Positions 8,524 to 17,770 of a DNA stretch of 19,920 nucleotides are shown piece after piece; the first letter of the stretch is position 1, and the number at the start of each line of letters is the position of its first letter. This DNA comes from Pseudovibrio sp. JCM 19062 (GTDB taxonomy: Bacteria; Pseudomonadota; Alphaproteobacteria; Rhizobiales; Stappiaceae), in the NCBI GenBank assembly GCA_001310715.1, contig BAXV01000069.1, forward strand, positions 1-19,920. Reading direction: 5' to 3'. Position numbers and translations under genes: made by a program. The notes under the pieces were generated by a model. The model was not told where the DNA came from and did not search any database. It worked only from the letters and a program-made list of their open reading frames with translations.

Positions 8524-8879
8524 GTGACTAAATCTGGTAGGATCAATTATATCGAGCTGCCCGCAGCTGATCTGGAGGCAGCCAAGGCGTTCTATGGCAA
8601 AGCGCTGGGTTGGACGTTCGAGGACTACGGCCCTGATTATACGGCCTTCAACGATGGCAGTTTCGACGGCGGCTTTTTTTTAGAGCCGAGCAGTCTTCAT
8701 CCACCACTAACGGGGCCGCACTGGTTGTCTTGTATGCTGAGGAGCTGGAGGCCCTGCAGGAAACCCTGCAAAAGCATGGGGCCAGGATTTGCCGTGAGAT
8801 CTTTTCGTTTCCGGGTGGACGCCGGTTTCATTTTCTGGACCCAAACAACAATGAACTGGCCGTTTGGTCAGACAAGTAA
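8524..8879 (+). CDS. VOC (glyoxalase/bleomycin-resistance fold) protein (one frameshift)
   Basis: A single vicinal-oxygen-chelate domain of about 117 residues. Visible features are the opening INYIELPAADLEAAKAFYGK, the GWTFEDYGPDYTAF strand, and the end FHFLDPNNNELAVWSDK with the conserved metal-site Glu in NELAVW. A GTG start at 8524 is chosen because AAGGA (8512-8516) sits seven bases upstream; TTG at 8518 would be too close. The frame is broken by a T8 run at 8674-8681. Six Ts give GFFRAEQSSSTTNGAAL, the usual family sequence. Metal-dependent enzyme or binding protein of unknown substrate. It converges with the MFS gene. Confidence 0.82.
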
Positions 8880-8884
8880 GCGGA

Positions 8885-8902
8885 GAGGGGAGAATTCCCC
8901 TC
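8885..8902. terminator. Hairpin between VOC and MFS genes, possible terminator
   Basis: GAGGGGA (8885-8891) and TCCCCTC (8896-8902) form a 7-bp stem with loop GAAT, six bases after the VOC stop. The downstream T content is poor, so termination is only plausible. Confidence 0.45.
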
Positions 8903-8939
8903 CCTGTTCATTTTCTGGCAGTGTCACAAACGCAGCCCT

Positions 8940-10200
8940 TTAAGCGCTGGCTTCCCCGGCGAGACCATCTGAGAACGCGACTTTTTCCGCCCTCTGTGCT
9001 CTTGCCCCCATCATCACCAGCACAAGAGCCATGCCTCCAAACACGCAGAACGCAAACGACAAAGGCAACAAGGTCTGGTCGTAGGCACGTCCCATTATCA
9101 CAGAAAGGATAAGCGCGATGAAGGTCGTGGATGCGCCAATCAACGTGGCGGCCAAGCCTGCCAAGTGTCCAAGTGGTTCCATAGACATAGCGTTCAGGTT
9201 GCCATTCAGCATCGGCTGACAGAAGAAGGCAAATGAAAGGTACGTCATGAACAACCACAAAGGCGGCGTGGTCGCGACAAAGAACAGATAGAGCGCAAAT
9301 GCCAGACTGGATACAATCTGGATACACAGAGCAGCCCGGCACATGTTCTGCATACCGATACGTCTGACAATACGGCCATTTACGATGGAGCCATCCCGAA
9401 CACGACGGCAATCCCGGAGAAGTAGAGCGGGAATGTCTCATGGATGTCAAAGATGTCCGCAAAAATCGGTTGAGCCGTGCTGAGGTAAGTCAGCATGGTG
9501 CCAAACACGAAACCAGCAGCAGCTGTATAATACATCGTCGCTTTGTGGCTCGTCACCTCAAGAAACCCGGCCCACAACACGCGTGGTGTAATGGTGCGGC
9601 GGTTCTCCGGTTTGAGTGTCTCAGGCTGTCGCAGCGCAAGCCATGTACAGGCAACACACGCCATAATAAGCATGATGATGAAGATCGCACGCCAGCCGGC
9701 AGTAAACAAAATGCCCTGACCGATCAGCGGTGCCAGTGTGGGTACTACAATAAAGACTGCGGTTACAAACGATAGAATGCGCGCCATTTCCGCACCGGAA
9801 TACTTGTCGCGCACGATTGCCATCACGACTGTCCGGTGTGCACTTGCGCCAATACCCTGCAGCAATCGTCCAAAAATCATCATAGGCAAAGACGTTGCAG
9901 TCGCAGCGAGCACAGCGCCCACCGCAAACACCACAGACCCGGCATAGACGGCTGGCTTTCTCCCAAAGCGATCCGAAACCGGGCCAAAGATGAACTGCCC
10001 TACGCTCAACCCCAGAAACAGCGCAAAAATAATGAACTGAACGTTGTTGGGGTTTTGGACGTTCAAGTCTTTTCCGATGATAGTAAAGGCAGGCAGCACA
10101 GCGTCAGTAGATAGTGCCATCAAGCTTGTCAGCGTTGCCATAAGGGCAACAAATTCAACCGTTCCCAGCTTGCGCCTGCGGTTTTGGGAGAGTCCGACAT
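8940..10200 (-). CDS. Bcr/CflA-type drug efflux MFS transporter (two frameshifts)
   Basis: Inner-membrane proton-coupled exporter with 12 predicted membrane segments, about 420 residues. Diagnostic features are the N-terminal LGTVEFVALMATLTSLMALS, TDAVLPAF in helix 1, the loop 2-3 motif GPVSDRFGRKPA, and the family stretch GRLLQGIGASAHRTV. The reading frame extends to a poor TTG at 10267, but an ATG at 10200 with AGGA upstream starts MSDSPK and joins NRRRKLGTVEF if the T4 run at 10182-10185 (A4 on the coding strand) is one short. I take that as the start. A second shift near 9388-9392 (GCC TCC expected) joins VVFGMASIVNGRIVRRIG. The Bcr/CflA group exports chloramphenicol, bicyclomycin and similar compounds, but the substrate is unknown here. 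Confidence 0.88.
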
Positions 10201-10498
10201 GAGGATATTCCTGTTTCAATCCCAGCCGTTTTGCGGATGTGGTTTCCGCCCTAGGGCATGGGATCAACCGTTTTCACGGCATAATTTCTGGGAGCAATAT
10301 CCATCACCTATCAGGCAAATAAAATTAAATCAAGATTTGAGATAGATTGAAATTAATAACGAGCTTTGACGATTATTCCCGCAGTTGGCGGCAATCAAGC
10401 GTGTAAGCAGTACACCAGACGGTTCCGGGCAATTTGTCAGGTCTTAAGAAGACACTAGGATTCGCGGTGTTATTACTCTCCCATATTTTGGGGGCAAT
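10201..10498. other. Divergent promoter region between MFS and GT-C genes
   Basis: 298 bases, AT-rich in 10310-10365, that must hold promoters for both divergent genes. A small inverted repeat, GTGTA-agcag-TACAC (10401-10415), is a possible operator with low confidence. No gene seen. Confidence 0.4.
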
Positions 10499-11739
10499 AT
10501 GATTCTAATTGAACGATTTAGAGGGGCACTCCTCCCACTTATTCTGGGCGGATTGGTCTTCATTCTTTTGGCAGCAATCGCGTTTCGCATGGTCGGCGAG
10601 CAGCCGGAAAGCAATTCCTACGCTTTGCTGGCAGACGCCTTTTTGAACGGCAGATTTTATGCGGAAAGCTGTTTCGATTTCGACTGTGCGCTTTACGACG
10701 GACAGGTCTATGTGATCTTTCCTCCTGTACCAGCGTTAATCGCGCTTCCGTTTGTTGCGGTCTTTGGCATCGGGTTTCAACAGTTCATTTTGCTGGGAAC
10801 CGTTTGCTTCGCCATCACCGGGGTCGTCTGGTGGCAACTCACGCGGCATTATCAGGCAGATTTCCGTCTTGCACTGTTGCTGGTTGTGGCATTTTTGTTT
10901 GCTCCCCGCTGCAATACGCGGTCCTGCGTGCAGATGGCGTCTGGTTCTTTGCCCAAGCCGTCGCTGTGATGCTCACCTCGTTGGCGCTCTGGTCCGCGCT
11001 AATAAAGCGGAATGCGTGGCTTGTGGGACTGTTTATTGGGCTTGCATTCCTCACGCGCCAGATGAGCATCCTGTATATGCCGTTCTTCTTTGTTCTGATG
11101 ACACCGGCTGACAGATCTATCTTCGCCATCAATTCCGAGAGTATTCAGCGACTACTGAAACTCGCCATTTTTCCCGGCGCTCGCATCGCAGTCTACTTCG
11201 CCTACAACTACGCCCGCTTCGGCGATCCAATGCAGACCGGTTATGCTTATATCTTCCCACCCGAATGGGATGTGCCGGGCGAGACATCTGCAGAGTGGAT
11301 TGCAAATCGGGTTCGGGAACTGGGCCTCTTCCACAAGGACTATCTGCTCTTCAACCTGATGCATTTCTTCGTGCAAGGGCCGGATGTAGAGTTCTCTGGC
11401 AGGTACCTGACGCAGATGAGCGGTTTCGGCGACAAAGGCATAGCGCTCTTTATCGGCGCGCCGTTCCTGTTGTATTTCTTCCTCGCCAAGTGGAACCGGG
11501 ACTACCTGTTTGCTGCTCTGACGATTGCACTTATTGCTGGCATAACGCTCTTCTATCACTCCAACGGCTTCTCTCAGTATTCGGTGCAGCGTTACGTACT
11601 GGATTGGCTACCGCTCATGATGCTCTTCGTTGTGCGAACAATCAGCAAAGACAACATTGGGATCTTCGCTCTTCTCGTTGCGCAGGCCTTGTTCCTGAAT
11701 GTCGCCATGCAAGCCCTTGCCTTTGCCGCAAACAGTTAA
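10499..11739 (+). CDS. Polytopic membrane glycosyltransferase-like protein, GT-C type (one frameshift)
   Basis: Integral membrane protein of about 413 residues with roughly 9-11 hydrophobic segments. After the first membrane helix comes a periplasmic loop with FDFDCALYDG and then YVIFPPVPALIALPF. This acidic, first-loop layout is seen in GT-C glycosyltransferases that use polyprenyl-phosphate sugars (mannosyltransferase/ArnT-like). ATG at 10499 follows GGGGGC. The frame breaks at C4 10904-10907; C5 joins LFAPPLQYAVLRADGVWFF. The 3' end converges with gtrA with a gap of only 10 bases and no terminator. The assignment as a glycosyltransferase rests on topology and neighbours, since no decisive motif is visible. 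It could be a glycan-related membrane protein of another kind. Confidence 0.7.
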
Positions 11740-11749
11740 GGCAAGCGGA

Positions 11750-12196
11750 TCAGGACTGGCGAAAGGTGATGACCTTGTGGCCAAGGTAATTTGTGACCGC
11801 ACCAACCGCGATGGCGACACCGTGCGCCATCGCTTCTGCGATAACGAGTGGGAGCAGCCGTGCTAGTAGCCCACTGAGCCCAACTGACAGTCCCAGCACA
11901 ACAAAGGCGGAGAAAAAGTTCACGCCCAGAAACACGAGGATCTGTCGTTTGGCACTTTCTGGCTTTTCCGCGCTCACAAAGACAAAATGCTTGTAGAGCG
12001 TGTACCCGATGCTCATGCCGATGAAATAGGCCAGCAACACAGCAAGCCAGAACGGCAGGAACACTGATAGGCCGATCCGCAAAACCCAGTTCACAAACGC
12101 AGCAAAGCCGCCCGCAAATAGGAAGCGAACGACCTGCCGAAATTCCGGGCTGGTATCATAAGAGGACTTGAGTGCGGCAAGGCGTGCAGTAACCAT
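11750..12196 (-). CDS. GtrA family membrane protein
   Basis: An intact frame of 148 residues with four predicted membrane helices, typical of GtrA. The FLFAGGFAAFVNWVLRI start, the central YFIGMSIGYTLYKHFVF and the end GAVTNYLGHKVITF match the family pattern of small membrane proteins implicated in moving lipid-linked sugars across the inner membrane. The ATG at 12196 overlaps the stop of the upstream HAD-UbiA gene as TGATG, so translation is probably coupled. A TTG one codon earlier is in frame but less likely. Sitting in one operon with a UbiA-type polyprenyl transferase supports a role as flippase partner for a polyprenyl-phosphate sugar, which is inferred from family and context. Confidence 0.88.
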   Translation of the reverse strand: MVTARLAALKSSYDTSPEFRQVVRFLFAGGFAAFVNWVLRIGLSVFLPFWLAVLLAYFIGMSIGYTLYKHFVFVSAEKPESAKRQILVFLGVNFFSAFVVLGLSVGLSGLLARLLPLVIAEAMAHGVAIAVGAVTNYLGHKVITFRQS

Positions 12197-13713
12197 CAAA
12201 GTACATAGCCTCCGAAGCTCGCGCAGAGGAACAAGACCCCAACTAGTCCCCCAAGAACCAAACTCTGCCTGTCCTTAAGCGCGAAGACGACGGGATCATC
12301 ATTCAGCTCCAGTCGCTGGCATTTGAGCCATATGCGTCCCAACCAAAGGAAGAGGATCGGCGGAATGCCCCATAACAGAGCTGGCACCGAATAAAAATCT
12401 GCGTTGAACGCTTCGTTGGTCAGATAAAGCACCATCACCAGCGTAGCCGCCAAACCGCTAGCTGCTCCCAACCCAAGAAGGACCGGCAAATCCATGTTTC
12501 TGTACCCACGGCCTGACATACCCCCATTGGTACCAGCCACTACGTGACGGCCAAGTTCCGTGTGTCGTTTGGCGAGTGAGAGCGACAGGAACAGATACAT
12601 TGAAAAGACAAAGAGCCAAGGTGAGGGGGAACATCAACAAGCGTCACACCAATCCCGAGGCGCATGGTAAAGAGCGCCGCCAGAACGGCGGTATCGAGCA
12701 ATGGGATTCTTTTCAGATAAAAGGAATAGGCAACCGTGGTTGCAAGGTAAAAGAAAAAGCCGAGCACTACCAAGGCCCCAGCGCGCTTGCAATTGCAAAG
12801 CTGAGCGCAAGCCCAAGCGGAATCGCCAGCATCGCATGAACGATCTTGAGCTTACCCGAGGCGAGCGGCCGTGCCTTTTTGCTCCAGTGTTGACGGTCCG
12901 CGTCGAGGTCCCAGAGATCATTCAGCAAATAGGTGGAGCTTGCAAGAATGCCCAGTGCGAGGAACCCCAGCGCAGCACTTGCCCACGCGGTTGGGTTCAA
13001 GGCCTGACCACCCAGAATAAGTGGCACAAAGACCAGTGTATTCTTGGCCCACTGGTGCAGGCGTAAGCTTTTCAGGAAAGGCCGCAAGAAACCGCCAGTC
13101 CTCACGAAAGTCTTTTCAACGTCCCCGCATTGTGTTGCCTTTTGCGAGAAGCTTGCACTTGGATGTACAATCAAGGATTGCGACGCACGCTTAAAGACTG
13201 GAAGATCTGAAAGACTATCACCAGCATAAGCAAACCCATCTGGGTGCATCTGCGCCAGATAGTCAGCTTTGTTTGCAGCCTTTAGGTTGGTCTGTCCGTC
13301 ACTTGCGTAAACGTCTTGGATAAAGCCGAGTCGTCTTGCAATTGCCCTGGCAAAGACTTCGTCAGTAGCCGTCGCCATGTGCACCACACGGCCTTCTTCG
13401 GCCTGCGCTCGCGCATAGCGACTACATCCTCATTCAAAGGCAGATTATCAAAGGATAAATCAACGCGATCCGCCAATCGCTGTTTGACATAGGCTCGGCC
13501 ATACAAAAGCCAATAGGAAACGATGAATAAATTCAAAGGGTTTGCTTTGAGAAACAGAATAAGCGCCTCAAAGAAACAGTCCGTCCGAATTAAAGTGTGA
13601 TCAAGATCTAAAATGAGTGGAGGTTGTAGTTCATCCCCCCTTGATCGCTCAAGACTTTGAATATCTTCCATATGCCCACCTGAAGACTCTACCCAGCGAA
13701 TAGTATGGGGCAT
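12196..13713 (-). CDS. HAD hydrolase-UbiA prenyltransferase fusion, DPPR synthase-like (three frameshifts)
   Basis: Two-domain membrane protein of about 505 residues. The N-terminal HAD phosphatase has motif I DLDHT (residues 36-40), a middle part MATATDEVFARAI then ASDGQTNLK, and the GDSLSD acidic motif. The C-terminal UbiA domain has the Mg-prenyl-diphosphate motif NDLWDLDAD, YSFYLKR and about eight membrane helices, ending CASFGGYVL. UbiA proteins of this kind include decaprenyl-phosphate phosphoribosyltransferase; a fused phosphatase could remove the 5-phosphate from such a product. Shifts lie at 13410-13411, CCCC 12776-12779 and G5 12625-12629, and each is cured by one added base. Start uncertain: ATG 13713, or ATG 13671, which has AGGTGG upstream. 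First gene of an operon with gtrA. Confidence 0.82.
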
Positions 13714-14169
13714 GAATACCTAACCAATTACTCGCAATCTTGGTTAATCTCAATTTGAAGCGATTCAGATATTTTTTTCTTGGAAATTTTATAGGGCTGA
13801 AAACTACGGGAAATGCTGCAAAAACCTAGGATTGGGCAAGGTTCCTACGCAATCCCATCAGGGATATTACCCCCAAGATATCATTGTGTGGCCATTTCTG
13901 GGCAAGAATACAATTGAATAAGACAAAAACTAGGTTAGAGTACGTACCGGGATGTGCGTATCTACCGGCAGCGAGGGCAACTGAGCATAAAGCCACTCGT
14001 GGGGAGCTGCTAAAGGGAGAAATAATTTCTATTTCGCGTTGCTCTCAGGAAAATATGCAATTTTTCGGGGTCACTCTTTTATTGAGGTGAGCTCCAAATC
14101 CTATTGAAAAATGTATTCAAGTCGGCGCTGTTGGGGAACAGGCGACCGATGTAGTGAGGAGATTCCTAG
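13714..14169. other. Divergent region upstream of oppA and the HAD-UbiA gene
   Basis: 456 bases with no supported gene. A 68-codon open frame at 13884-14090 has no coding character. The stretch is AT-rich near 13740-13800 and again at 14040-14120, and should hold the opp promoter and a leader. I see no convincing -35/-10 pair, riboswitch or terminator. The oppA Shine-Dalgarno GAGGAG is at 14156-14161. Confidence 0.45.
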
Positions 14170-15798
14170 ATGAAATTCAGCAAAAGTTTTCTATTGGCGA
14201 GCGTAGTAAGCACTGCACTGCTATCTACCTCTGCATTTGCTGCGGGCGTTCATCCAGAGACCGGCGAGAAACTCGCTGACGACCAGACTTTCACTTACCG
14301 TATTCTTGACGAGCACTCTTCTGTTGATCCAGCTATCGTTGAAGATGTGTCTGGCTCTGAGGTTGTTCGTAACCTCTTTGAAGGTCTCTACAATCAGGAC
14401 AACCTCGGTAATTTGGTGCCAGGTGTTGCATTGAGCCACACTGTTTCTGACGATAAACTGACCTACACATTTAAATTGCGCACAGACGCAAAATGGTCCG
14501 ATGGCAAGCCAGTAACAGCAGGTGATTTTGTATACGGCTGGCAGAGAGCTGCAGACCCTGCAAATGCTTCACCATATGCATGGTATATGGAACTGATGTC
14601 TCTCGAAAATGCGAAAGCAATTGTCGGTGGAGAGATGGAAGTTTCCAAACTTGGCGTAAAGGCGCTTGATGACCACACACTGGAAGTCAAGATTACAAAG
14701 CCTTTGCCTTATTTCGCTCTCATGACCACACATGCGACAACCTTCCCATCCCCTAAGTGGGCTGTTGAAGCACATGGCGCTGAGTGGACCAAGCCAGAGA
14801 ACATCGTTTCCAACGGTGCATACAAGCTGGTAAAGCACGTACCGCAGGAAACTGCTGTAATGGAGCGGAACACCAATTACTGGGACAACGAAAACACCAT
14901 CATCGACAAAGTTGAAACCCTTGTCATCAATGATGAGAATATCGCTCTGACCCGATATCTCTCAGGTGAGATGGATCGAACAGAAACACCAGCTGGCCAG
15001 TTCCCACGCTTGCAGAAAGAGTACCCGGATCAGGCTGTGGTTTTCCCACGTCTTTGCTCCTACTACTATGTCATCAACGTGTCCGACTCCGGTCCGGAAG
15101 AGTTGAAGGATGTTCGCGTCCGCAAAGCGCTGGCCTACGCAGTTGACCGCCGTGTTGTAACGGAAGGTATCATGCAGGAAGGCCAATTCCCTGCTTATAC
15201 CTTTACACCTGCAGTGACTGCTGGCTTCGAAGTTCCAGAAGTGGACTATGCGACCTGGTCTCAGGCTGAACGTGATGCAAAAGCAAAAGAACTGCTTGAA
15301 GCTGCTGGTTTCAACAAAGACAATCCACTTGAGTTTGACCTGATCTACAACACTTCTGAGGGCCACAAGAAAGTTGCGATTGCAATTAGTCAGATGTGGA
15401 AGCAAAAGCTTGGCGTCAAAGCCAACTTGAGCAACATGGAATGGAAGACATTCCTCAACGAGCGTGACAACCAGAACTTCGAAGTTGCTCGTGCGGGATG
15501 GTGTGGTGACTACAACGAAGCTTCTACTTTCCTTGACCTGATGCAATCTGAATCCGGCTACAACGACGGTAAGTTCGTAAATGCGGAAGTTGACCAGCTT
15601 TTGGATGAAGCAAAGTCAATGACCAATCCGCAGGCTAACTACACGCGTATTGAAGAGATCATGGCAGCTGAAATGCCAATCATTCCGATCTATCACTACA
15701 CACGCGCTTACATGATGAACTCTCAGTTGAAAAACTGGCCGATCAAAAATGCTGAGCAGAACTGGTACGCAAAGAACCTCTACAAGGTTGCGAAGTAA
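14170..15798 (+). CDS. oppA: Oligopeptide ABC transporter substrate-binding protein
   Basis: Periplasmic peptide-binding protein that delivers oligopeptides to OppBCDF. The frame is intact at 542 residues, the normal size. A Sec signal peptide (MKFSKSFLLASVVSTALLST, then SAFAA) is cleaved near AFA-A. The mature protein is a SBP_bac_5 (cluster C) fold with TFKLRTDAKWSDGKPVTAGD, the MERNTNYWD stretch, KALAYAVDR, and VARAGWCGDYNEASTFL, which closely resembles the ligand-contacting segment of enterobacterial OppA. ATG at 14170 has GAGGAG eight bases upstream. It is followed by a hairpin and then oppB, so it is probably the most abundant product of the operon. Absence of a lipobox fits a soluble Gram-negative periplasmic protein. 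Confidence 0.95.
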   Translation: MKFSKSFLLASVVSTALLSTSAFAAGVHPETGEKLADDQTFTYRILDEHSSVDPAIVEDVSGSEVVRNLFEGLYNQDNLGNLVPGVALSHTVSDDKLTYTFKLRTDAKWSDGKPVTAGDFVYGWQRAADPANASPYAWYMELMSLENAKAIVGGEMEVSKLGVKALDDHTLEVKITKPLPYFALMTTHATTFPSPKWAVEAHGAEWTKPENIVSNGAYKLVKHVPQETAVMERNTNYWDNENTIIDKVETLVINDENIALTRYLSGEMDRTETPAGQFPRLQKEYPDQAVVFPRLCSYYYVINVSDSGPEELKDVRVRKALAYAVDRRVVTEGIMQEGQFPAYTFTPAVTAGFEVPEVDYATWSQAERDAKAKELLEAAGFNKDNPLEFDLIYNTSEGHKKVAIAISQMWKQKLGVKANLSNMEWKTFLNERDNQNFEVARAGWCGDYNEASTFLDLMQSESGYNDGKFVNAEVDQLLDEAKSMTNPQANYTRIEEIMAAEMPIIPIYHYTRAYMMNSQLKNWPIKNAEQNWYAKNLYKVAK

Positions 15799-15813
15799 TC
15801 CAGCAACCAAGAG

Positions 15814-15841
15814 CACCGGTGTCTCAGACACCGGTGTTTTT
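15814..15841 (+). terminator. Intra-operon terminator/attenuator hairpin between oppA and oppB
   Basis: CACCGGTGTC (15814-15823) and GACACCGGTG (15827-15836) form a perfect 10-bp GC-rich stem with a 3-base loop, followed by TTTTT. It lies 15 bases after the oppA stop. It probably stops part of transcription, or protects the oppA mRNA 3' end, so that binding protein exceeds the membrane components. Confidence 0.88.
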
Positions 15842-15892
15842 GCATCTTTTTGTTGCTGAAACACCAGTTCTTCATACGAGACATTAATAACA

Positions 15893-16816
15893 ATGCTCAG
15901 CTACATCCTACGAAGAGTGGCTATCGCAATTCCAACATTGCTGCTGCTCACAATAATATCATTCCTGCTCATGCATGCGGCTCCTGGCGGCCCATTCACT
16001 TCCGAGCGCCCACTCCCTCCTGCAGTTCTTGCCAATATTGAAGCCAAGTATGGCCTGAACAACCCGATATACGTGCAAATCATCAACTATATCGGCGGAA
16101 TTGTTACAGATTTCGACTTCGGTCCGTCCTTCAAATACAAGGATCGAAGCGTAAACGACATCATTGCAAATGGTTTTCCAGTCACCCTGACCTACGGCTT
16201 CTTGTCATTTGCCGTGGCTGTTATTGTTGGAGGCGCGCTAGGTATCGCAGCTGCGCTCAAACAGAACAGCTGGCTTGATTACTTTGCCGTTGGCGTGTCC
16301 ATCGGCGCACAGGTTCTGCCAAACTTCGTGATGGCACCTATTTTGGTGCTCGTCTTCACCCTGTGGCTCGGTTGGCTACCAGGCGGAGGCTGGAATGGTG
16401 GACAATGGAACCACTTGATCCTGCCGGTCATCGCACTTTCCACCAGCTACATGGCGTCTGTCGCACGTTTGACCCGTTCATCCATGCTGGAAGTGTTGCA
16501 TACCAACTTTATCCGCACAGCAATGGCCAAGGGCCTGCCTTACAGGGTGATCATCTTCAAACATGCGCTTAAACCTGCGCTGCTACCTGTCATGTCTTAT
16601 CTTGGCCCTGCGTTCGTTTCCATGATCACAGGTTCCGTTATTATCGACATGTACTTCTCCACGGGTGGCATCGGGCAGTTCTACGTCAACTCTGCACTCA
16701 ACCGGGATTACGCTGTGATGATGGGCATTACGATCCTCATCGGTGGTCTCACCATTCTTTTCAATCTGATAGTCGACATCCTGTACGCATGGGTCGACCC
16801 GAAGATTAGATACTGA
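15893..16816 (+). CDS. oppB: Oligopeptide ABC transporter permease OppB
   Basis: Inner-membrane permease subunit, intact, 307 residues, matching OppB/DppB length. It starts MLSYILRRVAIAIPTLLLLT with the usual positively charged head before helix 1, and then the HAAPGGPF segment conserved in this family. Six membrane helices are predicted. The cytoplasmic EAA loop that docks on the ATPases lies at about residues 207-235 (RTAMAKGLPYRVIIFKHALK). The C-terminus is the typical YAWVDPKIRY. The ATG at 15893 has only a weak ribosome-binding site (GAGAC), in keeping with lower expression than OppA. Pairs with OppC. Confidence 0.95.
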   Translation: MLSYILRRVAIAIPTLLLLTIISFLLMHAAPGGPFTSERPLPPAVLANIEAKYGLNNPIYVQIINYIGGIVTDFDFGPSFKYKDRSVNDIIANGFPVTLTYGFLSFAVAVIVGGALGIAAALKQNSWLDYFAVGVSIGAQVLPNFVMAPILVLVFTLWLGWLPGGGWNGGQWNHLILPVIALSTSYMASVARLTRSSMLEVLHTNFIRTAMAKGLPYRVIIFKHALKPALLPVMSYLGPAFVSMITGSVIIDMYFSTGGIGQFYVNSALNRDYAVMMGITILIGGLTILFNLIVDILYAWVDPKIRY

Positions 16817-16827
16817 GGGCCGAGCAC

Positions 16828-17759
16828 ATGATGGTAGATGTTCAAAAAAAATGGAGCAGTTTGCAGAAAATCTGGCTGCTCAGGAAGAAGTGCAAGGGCG
16901 TTCCCTGTTTGCGGATGCCCGTCGCCGTTTTTTTCAAGAACAAGGCTGCAGTAGTCAGTTTGATTATACTAAGCGGTGTCTTCGCATTCTCAACCTTCGG
17001 TCAAATGTTCACTGTGTGGTCGAACGATGAGATTGATTGGGGTATTCTTGGTCAGATTGCTGAGCTCGGCGCACCAAGCATCGAATCAGGCCACTATTTT
17101 GGTGCAGATCAAGTTGGACGCGATCTATTCGCTCGCGTGGTTCAGGGAACCCAGATCTCATTGATGGTCGGCATTGTTGGGGCCCTGATCGCAGTGATCG
17201 TTGGCACCCTGTACGGCGCAATTGCCGGTTACACTGGCGGCAAAGTCGACAATATCATGATGCGAATTGTCGATATTCTGCAATCCATTCCTTACATGTT
17301 CGTTCTGATCTTGCTGCTGGTTGTGTTCGGGCGTTCAATCTTCATGCTCTTCGTTGGGATTGGCCTGATTTCCTGGCTTGATATGTCCCGTATCGCACGC
17401 GGACAGACGCTCACGCTGAAGAACAAAGAGTTTGTAGAAGCTGCTATGGCGACCGGCGTGAAGCCACTCACGATCATTCTCCGGCACATCGTGCCGAATC
17501 TGCTGGGTGTTGTGGTTGTGTATTCAACCTTCTGGTCCCGCAGATGATCTTGACGGAAAGCTTCATTTCATTCCTTGGTCTGGGTGTGCAAGAGCCGAAT
17601 ACGAGCTGGGGCGCGTTGATCGCTGAAGGCGCAGGAAACATGCAGTACGGCACACTGTGGCAGCTGGCGTTCCCGATGTTCTTCTTTATCATCTCTCTGT
17701 TCAGCTTTTTCTTTATCGGCGACGGTTTGCGCGATGCGCTTGACCCTAAAGACCAGTAG
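16828..17759 (+). CDS. oppC: Oligopeptide ABC transporter permease OppC (three indels, two of them compensating)
   Basis: Second permease subunit, about 310 residues. Features are the cytoplasmic N-terminus, FGADQVGRDLFARVVQGTQI (family signature after helix 1), helices 2-6, and the EAA loop at about residues 201-230 (EFVEAAMATGVKPLTIILRH). The literal frame from 16828 runs to 17547, but residues 8-34 are out of frame. The other frame reads MEQFAENLAAQEE and then GRSLFADARRRFF, the true OppC sequence, entered at A8 (16844-16851, nine expected if ATG 16828 is the start) and left at T7 (16928-16934, six expected). A third shift at CC 17528-17529 (CCC expected) joins VYSTLLVPQMILTESFISFL. The TAG stop at 17757-17759 overlaps the oppD Shine-Dalgarno. 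Confidence 0.92.
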
Positions 17760-17770
17760 GAGGTGAAATC

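Noticed and set aside
13884..14090. Small leader peptide or gene upstream of oppA
   Set aside because: The 68-codon frame has no ribosome-binding site, and its sequence looks like translated non-coding DNA.
14962..15546. 194-codon open frame on the minus strand opposite oppA
   Set aside because: Shadow of the conserved oppA coding sequence with unlikely composition.
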